A stretch of DNA of 64,000 nucleotides, taken from a virus. The notes beneath the pieces are model-generated. The model worked only from the letters and a program-made list of their open reading frames with translations, searched no databases and had not been told where the DNA came from. A program made the position numbers and the translations under genes. The stretch is from IMG/VR virus record IMGVR_UViG_3300024221_000006, positions 62,001-126,000 of that record; one strand, written 5' to 3'. Of the stretch, positions 28,136 through 36,141 are shown piece after piece (position 1 is the first letter of the stretch; every line of letters starts with the position of its first letter).

Positions 28136-28668
28136 GGTTGATCACTTTTTATACCAAGCTGTTTTCCAAAAAGAGTAGGTCCGTAACATGCCCAAAATCC
28201 CGCCTTAGTCGGATCCATCTTAGCCATTTTATCACAACCGTGTCTAGCCCAAAAGTTAGCTGCTCTTCCCGGGTCGTCGTTCTTAATAGTAGATGAAGGA
28301 TCTCCCCATTCTAATTTCTTAGCAATGATGTTTCCTTCTTTATCAGTTCTTCCACTATTTCTGTAAACTATGAATTTCTTATTTCCACCCCTTGTTGGTG
28401 AATCTAATTTTACATTCTTTTGATTTCCTCCTCTAGGTTTATAGACTGCTTTAGTTCCTACTTCTAGATTTTTAGCCATCCATCCTGAAGGACCCTTTAA
28501 GATAATATTGTTTTTATCCCAATATTGCTTTACTTCTTCAAATAATTCAATATATGCATCGCTTCCTAAACGAAAGAATGAATTAGTAAGATCTAATCCT
28601 TCTTCAATGTGAGCTTTTAATTCGGGGGAAACTTCGTTCCAATCTTCAAATGTCTTTATAAACTTCAT
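28129..28668 (-). CDS. Protein with DUF5872-like segment and MK-leader
   Basis: The 179-residue protein starts MKFIKTFEDWNEVS, another member of the shared leader group. Its C-terminal ~70 residues include KLEWGDPSSTIKNDDPGRAA and FWARHGCDKMAKMDPTKAGF followed by WACYGP. This pattern resembles small DUF5872-type proteins of large viruses (WGDP...RH.C...WAC). The Cys/His/Trp pattern may be a metal site. Role unknown; the family assignment is from memory of the motif and uncertain. Confidence 0.7.
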   Translation of the reverse strand: MKFIKTFEDWNEVSPELKAHIEEGLDLTNSFFRLGSDAYIELFEEVKQYWDKNNIILKGPSGWMAKNLEVGTKAVYKPRGGNQKNVKLDSPTRGGNKKFIVYRNSGRTDKEGNIIAKKLEWGDPSSTIKNDDPGRAANFWARHGCDKMAKMDPTKAGFWACYGPTLFGKQLGIKSDQPW

Positions 28669-28679
28669 AACTTATATAT

Positions 28680-29612
28680 CTATGATAGAACGAGCTCCTT
28701 TAAAAACTCCTGCTTGTATCGCTGTAGGGCAAGTTCTTTCGCCTTTGCTTCGAGTTCGATATCTAGATCCATACCATACGTTTCAATGTGATCATATACA
28801 TAATCAGCATGTGCACGTTTATTGCCTTGTGTAGCATCTTCGTGTATTTGTTTACATGAAGAATAGTGGCATAGTTGGCGAATTCCTTTAGGCCATGATT
28901 TAGCTGCAAGTTCTAGAGCTTCTTTTTCTGGCATTGAATCTTCGTAGCACCAGTGATGATGATAGTCAAATGTGATTGGAGTTTTACCCGTTAATAGATG
29001 TATGTCATATAAATCCTGTACCGAATACTGTGCTGTTTTGTCATCGTTTTCGATAACTAGACGATTCGCTGCACCTGGAGTAAGTCGCTTGAAATTTTCA
29101 GCAAATCTTTTCTTAGTAGCTTCTTTATCGTCGTAGGTTCCGCCGATGTGAATATTGATAGCAGCATAAGGAGTTTGTGGTAAATCTAGCATATCCATTA
29201 TTTCGCCGTGTTGACGTAAATCTTTAAGGGCTTTGATAACTACCTTTTCATTCGGAGAAGCAAGAACATTGAAAGGACCTGGATGGAATGTCAATCTTTG
29301 GCCATATTGTTTAGCAAGTTTACCTGCACCTTTCATTAGATTACACACTTTGTCATAATCAGGAAGTTCAGATAATTCGTATTCCGACATCCATGGAAAT
29401 AGATTACTTGACATACGATACATTGTTATGTCGTTCTTGTAATTCCACTTGATAATTTCTATCATGTCCTTGATATTTAACACTGCAAGTTCTGATGCGT
29501 ATTTAATACCTTTTTCCATGAAGGTTCTTTTAATCATTTTTCTACCAACATATATGTTCGATTCTTTTTTAAGAGTCATGTTGATACAACAATATCCGTA
29601 GTCTGCTGCCAT
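28680..29612 (-). CDS. uvsE: UV-damage endonuclease, UvdE/UvsE family
   Basis: The 310-residue TIM-barrel protein has the UvdE signature pattern: GYCCINMTLK at the N-terminus, MYRMSSNLFPWMSEYE, YGQRLTFHPGPFNVLAS, a NIHIGG strand with its His, LVIENDDK, PITFDYHHHWC and QLCHYSS with metal-binding His/Asp/Glu. UvsE nicks DNA 5' of UV photoproducts and starts alternative excision repair in the cell. Length is normal for the family (about 300). This is a firm assignment. It is one of several DNA-maintenance enzymes in the window. Confidence 0.93.
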   Translation of the reverse strand: MAADYGYCCINMTLKKESNIYVGRKMIKRTFMEKGIKYASELAVLNIKDMIEIIKWNYKNDITMYRMSSNLFPWMSEYELSELPDYDKVCNLMKGAGKLAKQYGQRLTFHPGPFNVLASPNEKVVIKALKDLRQHGEIMDMLDLPQTPYAAINIHIGGTYDDKEATKKRFAENFKRLTPGAANRLVIENDDKTAQYSVQDLYDIHLLTGKTPITFDYHHHWCYEDSMPEKEALELAAKSWPKGIRQLCHYSSCKQIHEDATQGNKRAHADYVYDHIETYGMDLDIELEAKAKELALQRYKQEFLKELVLS

Positions 29613-29622
29613 ATATTTTATA

Positions 29623-29865
29623 TTAAGAGTTTGTATTAAGTTTCTTTTTTACTTCTTTGACCGTTCGTTCGGCCATGCATGCTTCTTCTAACGTAAATAC
29701 ATCGAAATCCATAAAAAGTAATCGGTCTTCAGTCTGAACAAACAGATTGTCACCAATTACTTCATATCCATTTTGTCTGTATACTACACTGTCTTCTATT
29801 CGTACGACATGAGTCGTGCCTTCGATTCTAGCAATGCGTTCATACATTGAAATCATTAGTCCCAT
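29623..29865 (-). CDS. Unknown small protein
   Basis: An 80-residue protein overlapping the upstream gene by 10 nt. The first 50 residues form short strands (THVVRIEDSVVYRQNGYEVI) and the last 20 a basic helix. An alternative start at Met4 or Met7 is possible. Function unknown. Confidence 0.6.
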   Translation of the reverse strand: MGLMISMYERIARIEGTTHVVRIEDSVVYRQNGYEVIGDNLFVQTEDRLLFMDFDVFTLEEACMAERTVKEVKKKLNTNS

Positions 29866-30269
29866 TGCTTTTCAAATTCGTACCAATGATCTGTTTCTGC
29901 ACAACACTTGAGTCCGTCGACAATAAGCATATCAATTTCAGAAGCGGAGAGAGTGTCGAACCATGCGCTAATGATACCTTCTAAAAGAGGAAGAGTTTCC
30001 TCAGATGTCATTGAATTGCGACCCATGTTAGAATAAATGTATTCTTCCTGTGCTTGTCTAACAATTGCTCCACCAATTCTAATTGCTACATCACCGTTAT
30101 CGTTAAATCGCCTTCCTGAAAAGTATTCGCCATCTCCGAACTTTTCGAAAATATCCTTTTCTGGATGTCTCATTTTAAAGATTCCAATTTGAGTAGTGAG
30201 ATGTGGGATAATAGATTTTGCAGGTTCATACCAACTAATTCCGTTTGCTTTGATTGATTCTAAGTTCAT
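29856..30269 (-). CDS. Unknown phage protein
   Basis: A 137-residue protein with a compact alpha/beta look (FGDGEYFSGRRFNDNGDVAI, SASEIDMLIVDGLKCCAETD). It is the first gene after copy 1 of the 60-70 bp intergenic repeat, so it heads a transcription unit that continues into the UV endonuclease gene. Function unknown. Confidence 0.65.
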   Translation of the reverse strand: MNLESIKANGISWYEPAKSIIPHLTTQIGIFKMRHPEKDIFEKFGDGEYFSGRRFNDNGDVAIRIGGAIVRQAQEEYIYSNMGRNSMTSEETLPLLEGIISAWFDTLSASEIDMLIVDGLKCCAETDHWYEFEKQWD

Positions 30270-30286
30270 GTGTTTGTTTTAATTAT

Positions 30287-30346
30287 TAATTACTATACTA
30301 ATATAAGCAAAATACTTGAGATAAAAAAACATTTTACTGTTTATTT
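30287..30346 (-). repeat. Intergenic repeat copy 1, likely promoter
   Basis: First of three near-identical elements containing ACTATACTAATATAAGCAAA, then a GAGATAAAAAAAC segment and CTGTTTATTTT (plus-strand reading). On the minus strand a TTAGTATAGTAATTAA box sits about 20-30 nt upstream of the start at 30269. It probably drives the downstream unit. Copies 2 and 3 are at 30724 and 36598. Confidence 0.75.
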
Positions 30347-30484
30347 TTAATCTTCTTTATTTTTATGCTTATTCTTTCTTCGATACTTTTTCTTGTTTCT
30401 CACAGGAGTAGGCATACGAAGGGCATCAAGCCACTCTTGTAATGTTAAATTTACTTCTTTTAATTTCTTACCCTTGTTTTCCAT
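30347..30484 (-). CDS. Small basic protein (45 aa)
   Basis: A 45-residue frame starts at an ATG that overlaps the stop of the 74-residue gene (TAATG arrangement), which is good evidence for coupled translation. The sequence begins MENKGKKLKEVNLTLQEWLD and ends in a Lys/Arg/Asn-rich tail (KKKYRRKNKHKNKED). It fills the space up to intergenic repeat copy 1. Function unknown; nucleic-acid or ribosome contact is possible for so basic a tail. Confidence 0.55.
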   Translation of the reverse strand: MENKGKKLKEVNLTLQEWLDALRMPTPVRNKKKYRRKNKHKNKED

Positions 30485-30708
30485 TACCTTTCTAAGATTA
30501 CAAAATCTCCAAACGCTTCGTCAAATACCTTAATAAGATTTTCATAGTCTCCTCCTGTCATTTGAGAATAAAGAGTTTCCCAATCCTTTCCAAGATCTTT
30601 TGAAAAACTTTTTGCGTAGGCTAATAGCATGAAGGCATTTCCTTCAGGACCCGTTAAGTCGATTATTACAGGATTTGATTGATGTTTGTGAAGTTTTTTT
30701 CTGATCAT
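30484..30708 (-). CDS. Conserved small phage protein
   Basis: A 74-residue protein with IDLTGPEGNAFMLLAYAKSF and later GGDYENLIKVFDEAFGDFV. The LTGPEGNAF...GDYE...FDEHFGD pattern is one I recognise as recurring in small unassigned phage proteins. It lies directly downstream of repeat copy 2. Function unknown. Confidence 0.7.
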   Translation of the reverse strand: MIRKKLHKHQSNPVIIDLTGPEGNAFMLLAYAKSFSKDLGKDWETLYSQMTGGDYENLIKVFDEAFGDFVILER

Positions 30709-30723
30709 TATTATTGCTTGATT

Positions 30724-30795
30724 GATTACTATACTAATATAAGCAAAAAATCTGAGATAAAAAAACTTTTAGCTGTTTATTTTCAAAAAACTTTT
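30724..30795 (-). repeat. Intergenic repeat copy 2, likely promoter
   Basis: Second copy of the intergenic element, nearly identical to copy 3 over about 70 bp (ACTATACTAATATAAGCAAA, CTGAGATAAAAAAACTTTTA, CTGTTTATTTTCAAAAAA). The minus-strand TTAGTATAGTAATC box lies about 20 nt upstream of the start at 30708. Confidence 0.75.
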
Positions 30796-30813
30796 GGTTA
30801 TAACCAGAAGTTA

Positions 30814-31410
30814 TTACAAAAACTTATGGTACAGTTTACCTAAAGGATATTCGTTATCTTCTGACTCCATCTTTTCAGGATGCCATTGAACTGCCCATAT
30901 CTTTTTATCTAAGTCTTCGAATCCTTCAACTACAGAATATAATGGATATGAAAGATGTGTAGCTTTGAAGTTTTTAGCTAGTATATTACAGTGTTGATGA
31001 TGCCTAGAATTAACACTAGTTAATGTTCCATTTAAATCTTCAACCGTATGGAATTGAGATGGCTTCCCGCTATGATCAACGTCTTCTGAAAAGTCAGCTG
31101 CTTTATGATCTTCTACTATTGCATCAGATAAATCTTCTACCGTTCCTCCAAAATAATGATTTAGGATTTGCATTCCTCTACATATTCCTAATATTCTATT
31201 ATTAGAATCCAGGGCCTGTTTAATCCATACGAATTCTTTAGCGTCCCTTTCTTCGTCTTTTCCAATGTCTGCTCCTCCACATAATAGTAAAGGGCCTTTG
31301 ACCTTGCGTCTAAGATCTAGCCATATTATTTCATGGTTGTAATGTGAAAGCCAGAGTCGAATTGCCTCTTTTTCCTTTATTCCCCTTGGAGGTGCTACGT
31401 AAATAGTCAT
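30814..31410 (-). CDS. Class I glutamine amidotransferase-like protein (peptidase C26)
   Basis: The 198-residue protein has the class I glutaminase triad: nucleophile Cys77 in GICRGMQILNHYFGG, and His/Glu in AVQWHPEKMES near residues 174-180. The upstream GPLLLCGGADIGK segment is like the gamma-glutamyl-GABA hydrolase (PuuD) branch rather than GMP or CTP synthase domains, and there is no synthetase domain attached. Such proteins hydrolyse gamma-glutamyl amides or give ammonia to partners. The phage also has ATP-grasp (38438) and amidoligase-like (12500) genes, a combination known from phage peptide-ligase systems. That link is inference. Confidence 0.85.
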   Translation of the reverse strand: MTIYVAPPRGIKEKEAIRLWLSHYNHEIIWLDLRRKVKGPLLLCGGADIGKDEERDAKEFVWIKQALDSNNRILGICRGMQILNHYFGGTVEDLSDAIVEDHKAADFSEDVDHSGKPSQFHTVEDLNGTLTSVNSRHHQHCNILAKNFKATHLSYPLYSVVEGFEDLDKKIWAVQWHPEKMESEDNEYPLGKLYHKFL

Positions 31411-31416
31411 AATAAA

Positions 31417-31435
31417 AACCCAATGAATTTGGGTT
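31417..31435 (-). terminator. Intrinsic terminator
   Basis: AACCCAA (31417-31423) pairs with TTGGGTT (31429-31435) around TGAAT. The minus-strand reading continues GGGTTTTTATT. It lies just past the stop of the gene at 31448-32005 and before the amidotransferase start. Confidence 0.7.
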
Positions 31436-31447
31436 ATTTTTAAAAAG

Positions 31448-32005
31448 CTAGGATTTGAAAAGGTTGTTTACCTGATCAACGATATCTTTTCCTTTATAAG
31501 ATGCCTTAAAATGTTTAAGCAATTCTTTCTTAGCTTTCTTTTTATCAGAAGATGATAAATTGTCAAATCTGTCTATAATAGAAGAATTGTTATCTTTTGC
31601 GGCTCTATATTGTCCACCATCATCGATGTATTGTGCATATAGATCGTATGATTTAAAGTATTTTAAGAATAATTCTAGATCAGATAAGATTTCTTTTTCT
31701 AGTTGATTCTTTAATTTTCTATAGATGGTTTTCTTTTTGTTATAGTAATATTCCCATCCATCATTTTCTTGCATTCTCCATCCACTTACTTTATACATGT
31801 GGATTGTATCTTTAGAAGATAATTTGATTTCAAATTTAATACCCTTGTCAGTTGAAAGATCTTCAATGCTTTTAAGCATATCTTCCTTAGGTAATAATCT
31901 CGCCATAATCCATTCAACTTCCTGTTTCATTTCTTCAGGAGAACCCCAGTTCTTTTTGAAATCGTTATATGCGTAATACTTTTCGAATGTCATTAGATGT
32001 TTCAT
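31448..32005 (-). CDS. Unknown protein with MK-FE leader
   Basis: A 185-residue helical, Lys/Asp-rich protein beginning MKHLMTFEKYYAYNDFKKN, which resembles the shared leader at its first eight residues but lacks the (L/I)-x-E site. Includes GWRMQENDGWEYYYNKKKTI. A terminator follows. Function unknown. Confidence 0.65.
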   Translation of the reverse strand: MKHLMTFEKYYAYNDFKKNWGSPEEMKQEVEWIMARLLPKEDMLKSIEDLSTDKGIKFEIKLSSKDTIHMYKVSGWRMQENDGWEYYYNKKKTIYRKLKNQLEKEILSDLELFLKYFKSYDLYAQYIDDGGQYRAAKDNNSSIIDRFDNLSSSDKKKAKKELLKHFKASYKGKDIVDQVNNLFKS

Positions 32006-32016
32006 ACTCTATATAT

Positions 32017-32742
32017 CTATCCTACGAATCCAGGATCTCCAGCTCTTCTATCCCATCCGATATGTTTGACATATCCATCATTATCGTCCACTGATAAACT
32101 AACAACTATAAAACCCTGATCTCTATACCAGTGATCTACGAGATGTTCTCTAACCATTCCCGTGTACCCGTTATTTAATAGTCTATAGTCGCTCATTCTT
32201 TTTAAGCCTGGATTCCAGCTAAATCCCATATAATCCCTGACTATCATGGGAGTACCATCTTCGTTCAAGTCTCCTGTTGAAAAACTGGCAGGAAGAACAG
32301 CTCTAACTTTCATTCCGTTTAATTCAAATACTCTTTCAGATATTTTATTTAAAATCCTATCGTTCTTTGGGCGTATCCATGCTTGTAATATTTTTTCACT
32401 AGCAGAGAGAATTCTAATAGAATCTTCGATAAATCCATGTCTATAGAATTCCCAATCTTCTTCACAATGAAAAACATATTTAGTAGTTACGGTAGAGTAT
32501 GCTTTATCTATTGACTTTGACTGTCCTAGTTTATTTTCATTAAACATAAACTCTAAAGAGTTATTATACTTCTTATTAAGCTCATTACATGCATCAAATA
32601 CTTCTTCCTGTGCAGAGTCCTCTGTTATAATAAATCTTTCAATTGGATATGTGTTGAATTTAAAAAAAGAGTCTAGTGTTTTTTCTAAAAGATCAACTCT
32701 TCCACATGAGGTAAGAACAACTGTAACTGAATTTATTTCCAT
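32017..32742 (-). CDS. Family 2-like glycosyltransferase
   Basis: A 241-residue GT-A fold protein: the N-terminal nucleotide-sugar segment SVTVVLTSCGRVDLLEKTLD, then MFNENKLGQSKSIDKAYSTV, and a YVFHCEEDWEFYRHGF block in which EED is a variant of the DxD metal motif. It ends HIGWDRRAGDPGFVG. Sugar and acceptor are unknown; virion fibre, host envelope or modified DNA are all possible. It is not adjacent to the collagen cluster but is one of five glycosyltransferase genes in the window. It overlaps the upstream membrane protein gene by 10 nt. Confidence 0.82.
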   Translation of the reverse strand: MEINSVTVVLTSCGRVDLLEKTLDSFFKFNTYPIERFIITEDSAQEEVFDACNELNKKYNNSLEFMFNENKLGQSKSIDKAYSTVTTKYVFHCEEDWEFYRHGFIEDSIRILSASEKILQAWIRPKNDRILNKISERVFELNGMKVRAVLPASFSTGDLNEDGTPMIVRDYMGFSWNPGLKRMSDYRLLNNGYTGMVREHLVDHWYRDQGFIVVSLSVDDNDGYVKHIGWDRRAGDPGFVG

Positions 32743-33074
32743 AGTATTTGTATCGATATTAAAATAAGGGTTAATAATAGAGACACTCCGGTCTTCGCCG
32801 TGATACCTTCATTCATAAAGTAATAAGTCATAGCAGTAAATATAAGAATACCACTAGCAAAACCTATGAATCTTCCAGGCCAAAGTAAACCGTCAAAGTG
32901 CTCAACAACCATCTGTGTTGCTTTAATTAAAATGTAACTAATAATAGAACCCATTCCAATGGCAACTGGCCATGGGTTTTTCTTAAACCAGGGCCATACA
33001 AATTGTCCATTAGTTTGAATCCAAATAAGTCCTTGCCCTAAGAGGAATAATAAAAAGCCGTAAAAAAGTTTCAT
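32733..33074 (-). CDS. Small multi-pass membrane protein
   Basis: The 113-residue protein has about four hydrophobic segments: residues 3-20 (LFYGFLLFLLGQGLIW), 33-52 (WPVAIGMGSIISYILIKA), 65-85 (GRFIGFASGILIFTAMTYYF) and 93-112. It overlaps RNase HII by one base. It probably sits in the host inner membrane. Role unknown; superinfection exclusion or lysis timing are options. Confidence 0.7.
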   Translation of the reverse strand: MKLFYGFLLFLLGQGLIWIQTNGQFVWPWFKKNPWPVAIGMGSIISYILIKATQMVVEHFDGLLWPGRFIGFASGILIFTAMTYYFMNEGITAKTGVSLLLTLILISIQILWK

Positions 33075-33703
33075 TAGAATAATGAATTAGTAGTAGTTAA
33101 TAGATGTGATATAAATGAAGGCCTATGTGAATCACTGGCTCCCATTTCCTTTATTGCAGTTATATGTTGCTTTGTTCCATATCCTTTATTAGAATTCCAT
33201 CCATATCCTGGAGTTTCTTCATCTAATTCTTTCATTAACATATCTCTACTTGTTTTAGCAAGTATGGATGCAGCAGCGATAGAACTATATTTATTATCTC
33301 CACCTATTACGGTTTTAAAAGGTATTCCTTCATATCCGTGGAATTGATCTCCATCCACTAATATAAAATTAAATGAATTGTCAATAGTGTTTAGACATTC
33401 TTTCATTCCTAGAAGAGTAGCCTTTAATATGTTAGTAGATTCTATTGTTTCCGTATCTATATGCTGAACGCTATACGCAATTGCGTTATCTAATACTATT
33501 TCCCTAGCCTCTTTTCTTTGAGATTCATTTAGCAATTTAGAATCTTTTATTAAAGGATGGTTAAATCCATACGGCATAATAACCGCAGATACTGTAACTG
33601 GGCCTGCCAAGGCACCTCGACCTGCTTCGTCTATTCCAACTTCAACGATACTTCTATCGTCATTATAACTTCCTTTAAGTAAGATGTGTTTTGCTTTCTC
33701 CAT
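33074..33703 (-). CDS. rnhB: Ribonuclease HII
   Basis: The protein has the RNase HII signature VEVGIDEAGRGALAGPVTVS with the first catalytic Asp/Glu, then FILVDGD and SSIAAASILAKTSRDMLM, which carry the remaining acidic residues and the Ser/Lys block. It removes RNA from RNA-DNA hybrids, for example primers. The start was set at the Met of MEKAKHILLKGSYN, where the distance to IDEAGRG is normal. An earlier Met at 33730 adds nine residues (MCITPIKLN). Ends GASDSHRPSF, matching the family. Confidence 0.92.
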   Translation of the reverse strand: MEKAKHILLKGSYNDDRSIVEVGIDEAGRGALAGPVTVSAVIMPYGFNHPLIKDSKLLNESQRKEAREIVLDNAIAYSVQHIDTETIESTNILKATLLGMKECLNTIDNSFNFILVDGDQFHGYEGIPFKTVIGGDNKYSSIAAASILAKTSRDMLMKELDEETPGYGWNSNKGYGTKQHITAIKEMGASDSHRPSFISHLLTTTNSLF

Positions 33704-33744
33704 ATTAAGTTTTATAGGAGTTATACACACATTTAGTGAAATGT

Positions 33745-34473
33745 TTATTTAGGCTCGTGGTTTTCCTTCCACTTATCGTATCTCTTTACAACTTCCTGAA
33801 GGATCTTTGCTCTAACAATATCTTTTTCAGTAAATTCATGCACACCTATTCCTTTAATACCTGTCATTAATTCAGTAAACGAAGGTAAACCAACATTGGC
33901 TTTAGATATATCATGCTGGCTAACGTCTCCTGTTACTATAACCTTAGAGTCTTTACCCATTCTTGTTACAAATAACATTAACTGCTTGAACGTTGCATTC
34001 TGTGCTTCATCTAATACCATTAATGATCCGTCAAATGTATCACCTCTCATATAAGCCATTGGCCTAAATACAATAACTTCTTTCTCTACGAGAGTTTGTG
34101 CTATTTCAGATCCTACTATTTTTGTAATGTTCGATATGTATGATTGCATGAATGGATCTATCTTGTCTGCGATATCTCCTGGTAAAAATCCTAACTTTTC
34201 ACCTGCTTCCTGGATGGGTTTACATAATACTATTTGTGAAATCTCTTTTCTAGCTAAGAGGAGGAGTGCAGTATAACATGCTGTAAATGTTTTGGATGTT
34301 CCAGCTGGACCTGTGCAAAACGTTATCTGATTCTCTAGTATTGTGTTTGTATATTTCTTTTGGGATTGTCTTAATTGTACTCCTTTTAATTCTGCTTCTT
34401 TTATTCCGTATCTTCTTCTTCTAGGTCCATCGGAACTAGATGAAGATTTATTGTTTGAATTGTTTCTGCTCAT
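33745..34473 (-). CDS. phoH: PhoH-like P-loop ATPase
   Basis: This 242-residue protein has Walker A GPAGTSKT (residues 55-62), the PhoH-specific LCKPIQEAGEKLGFLPGDI, a FRPMAYMRGDTFDGSLMVLD segment with the Walker B DEAQNA next to it, and VIVTGDVSQHD. The N-terminal ~35 residues are a basic, Ser-rich tail. PhoH is frequent in large phages; predicted roles are RNA or nucleotide metabolism but its biochemical function is not settled. No PIN domain is present. Confidence 0.9.
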   Translation of the reverse strand: MSRNNSNNKSSSSSDGPRRRRYGIKEAELKGVQLRQSQKKYTNTILENQITFCTGPAGTSKTFTACYTALLLLARKEISQIVLCKPIQEAGEKLGFLPGDIADKIDPFMQSYISNITKIVGSEIAQTLVEKEVIVFRPMAYMRGDTFDGSLMVLDEAQNATFKQLMLFVTRMGKDSKVIVTGDVSQHDISKANVGLPSFTELMTGIKGIGVHEFTEKDIVRAKILQEVVKRYDKWKENHEPK

Positions 34474-34487
34474 CGAGTTTAATTTTT

Positions 34488-34787
34488 TTAGTCTCCTGCC
34501 ATTATTACCGTTTTTTTAAGCTGCAATAACGTATCACATTTTTCATACTCCTCAAGTTCTTCAAAATATTCTATAATAATATCTATGAACTTGCTTCTTT
34601 GTCCTTCGCCATGAGGGATTTCTATCGTATTCTTGCCTTCGCTGAATACAACAAATCTATTAATGGTTTTAGTAAAATTTCTTGTGATAGTATAATAGCT
34701 TGATCTCATCAATGCGTCTTTGTCATCACTAAAAGATTCCTTCATTACAAAGTATATTTTTTTATATCGAGATATTAATAATCTCAA
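34488..34787 (-). CDS. Small protein with UVR-like C-terminal hairpin
   Basis: A 99-residue protein whose C-terminal part reads FIDIIIEYFEELEEYEKCDT then LLQLKKTV, the same pattern as in three other small proteins here. The pattern matches the UvrB/UvrC (UVR) hairpin (LEkA...eFEkAAeLRD) except that Cys replaces AA. The start could instead be Met15 (MKESFSDDKD). The N-terminal part is unremarkable. See the family finding. Confidence 0.65.
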   Translation of the reverse strand: MRLLISRYKKIYFVMKESFSDDKDALMRSSYYTITRNFTKTINRFVVFSEGKNTIEIPHGEGQRSKFIDIIIEYFEELEEYEKCDTLLQLKKTVIMAGD

Positions 34788-34851
34788 TTTATATATTTAA
34801 TTCCGGTAAGGTCTAAGGTAAAATGAAGTAAAAAAATATGTTATTATATTT

Positions 34852-35049
34852 CTACTTGTCCTTGTTTTCGGCGTTAGATTTCTTTTGAAGATATATTGCC
34901 TTTTGGAACTTAAGTCTCTTTAATGCAGAGGGCTTCGTATATTGCTTTTCATCTCTAACCTTTTTCATCTGTTTGGTCTTAATGGTTTTACGCTTATACT
35001 GTTTTAAAGCTTTTTCTATATTCCCTTTATCTACATTAATTATTAACAT
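34852..35049 (-). CDS. rpsU: Ribosomal protein bS21 homologue
   Basis: The 65-residue protein starts MLIINVDKGNIEKALKQYKR, matching Bacteroidota bS21 (MLIIPV..ENIERALKRYKR). It continues KTKQMKKVRDEKQYTKPSAL and LKRLKFQKAIYLQKKS, which follow the bS21 helix pattern (RR..F.KPS..., QKA.YIQ). bS21 sits on the 30S platform near the anti-Shine-Dalgarno. A phage copy could change start-site selection. The start overlaps the end of the upstream gene by 7 nt. No Shine-Dalgarno motif is seen ahead of it, unlike many host rpsU genes. Confidence 0.88.
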   Translation of the reverse strand: MLIINVDKGNIEKALKQYKRKTIKTKQMKKVRDEKQYTKPSALKRLKFQKAIYLQKKSNAENKDK

Positions 35050-35348
35050 ATATTGCTTATGATTTTTTTAAGTTCATGGCATCTTTCATATTCTTCTTGT
35101 TCTGCGAAATATTTGATAACCGTTTCTAGTGCTGCTATTTTTTCTTCTTTAGGAGAATTATTGTTTAATGCTCCCATTTCATTTTCAATTATAGCCTTAT
35201 AAATTAAGTCCATCATTATCTCTTTGGATGATGATTTCAATTTTTCAATAAACGCGATTGATTCTACGCTGTTGTTAACTTCAAATTCTGGATTATTTCT
35301 ATTGGTATCTGAATTATCCCATTCGTCAAAATCTGGTAAATCATTCAT
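35043..35348 (-). CDS. Small protein with UVR-like hairpin, upstream of bS21
   Basis: A 101-residue protein. The acidic N-terminus starts MNDLPDFDEWDNSDTNRNNP and the C-terminus reads IAALETVIKYFAEQEEYERC then HELKKIISNIC, the UVR-like pattern of this protein family. It overlaps the DnaJ-like gene by 8 nt and the bS21 gene by 7 nt, so all three are coupled. Placement beside a chaperone supports a role in protein quality control, which is inference. Confidence 0.7.
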   Translation of the reverse strand: MNDLPDFDEWDNSDTNRNNPEFEVNNSVESIAFIEKLKSSSKEIMMDLIYKAIIENEMGALNNNSPKEEKIAALETVIKYFAEQEEYERCHELKKIISNIC

Positions 35349-36141
35349 TGTCTATTTCTTTTATTTTTTTTATTAGTTCTATTTGTGAATCTTTAAGGGG
35401 TGGATTAAATGCATTTAACTTCACCATAAGGTTACCATAAGTATTCATACTATATATCGGGAATCCTTTACCACTTATTCTTAATATCTTATTATTCTGT
35501 GAATTTGGAGGAACATTTACCTTTATTTTATAAAAAGGCGTATTGATTTCTATTTCAGTTCCTAGAATCATATCATAAAAAGAAACATTTGCATCTACAT
35601 AGATGTCATTTCCGTTTAATATAATCCTATCATCATATTTTAAATTAATTATAATGATTAGATCTCCTTTGGGTGCAGATGAATTAGCAGGATGAGGTTG
35701 ACCTTTTCCACTAATTTTTAACTTCATACCTTCATAAACTCCTTTAGGTATATTAACGTTTAGTTTTTTAGAACCTATGTCTACTCTCTTTTGGGTTCCA
35801 TGATAAGATTCTTCTAGGGTTATTGTCATTCTAACCGTAACGTCTCTTCCTTTTGAAGAGGAACCAAACGCATCATTGAACATATCACTGAAGGATCCTT
35901 CTCCGTTTTGAAACCAACTATGAAATGGATTGTCAGAAGACTTATATCCTAATTCAATATCATACTTTCTTTTTCTGTTCTCGTCAGATAAAACCTCGTA
36001 TGCTGTAACTATTTCTTTAAAGGAAGACTCATCCCCTTCGACGGTATCGGGATGATATTGCTTTGCTAGTTTACGATAGGCCTTCTTAATCTCGGCTTGG
36101 CTTGCTGACTTGTCTATCTGCAGCAGTTCGTAGTAGTTCAT
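35341..36141 (-). CDS. DnaJ/CbpA-like co-chaperone
   Basis: A 266-residue protein. Residues 1-65 are a J domain with the HPD motif at 30-32 (AYRKLAKQYHPDTVEGD). A short Gly/Ser/Phe linker follows (SWFQNGEGSFSDMFNDAFGS), then the DnaJ C-terminal domain (VRMTITLEESYHGTQKRVD, NVNIPKGVYEGMKLKISGKG). The Cys-rich zinc-finger repeats are absent, as in CbpA/type II proteins. It would stimulate the host DnaK ATPase and direct it to phage substrates. Its start lies inside the end of the preceding small gene. Confidence 0.92.
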   Translation of the reverse strand: MNYYELLQIDKSASQAEIKKAYRKLAKQYHPDTVEGDESSFKEIVTAYEVLSDENRKRKYDIELGYKSSDNPFHSWFQNGEGSFSDMFNDAFGSSSKGRDVTVRMTITLEESYHGTQKRVDIGSKKLNVNIPKGVYEGMKLKISGKGQPHPANSSAPKGDLIIIINLKYDDRIILNGNDIYVDANVSFYDMILGTEIEINTPFYKIKVNVPPNSQNNKILRISGKGFPIYSMNTYGNLMVKLNAFNPPLKDSQIELIKKIKEIDNE

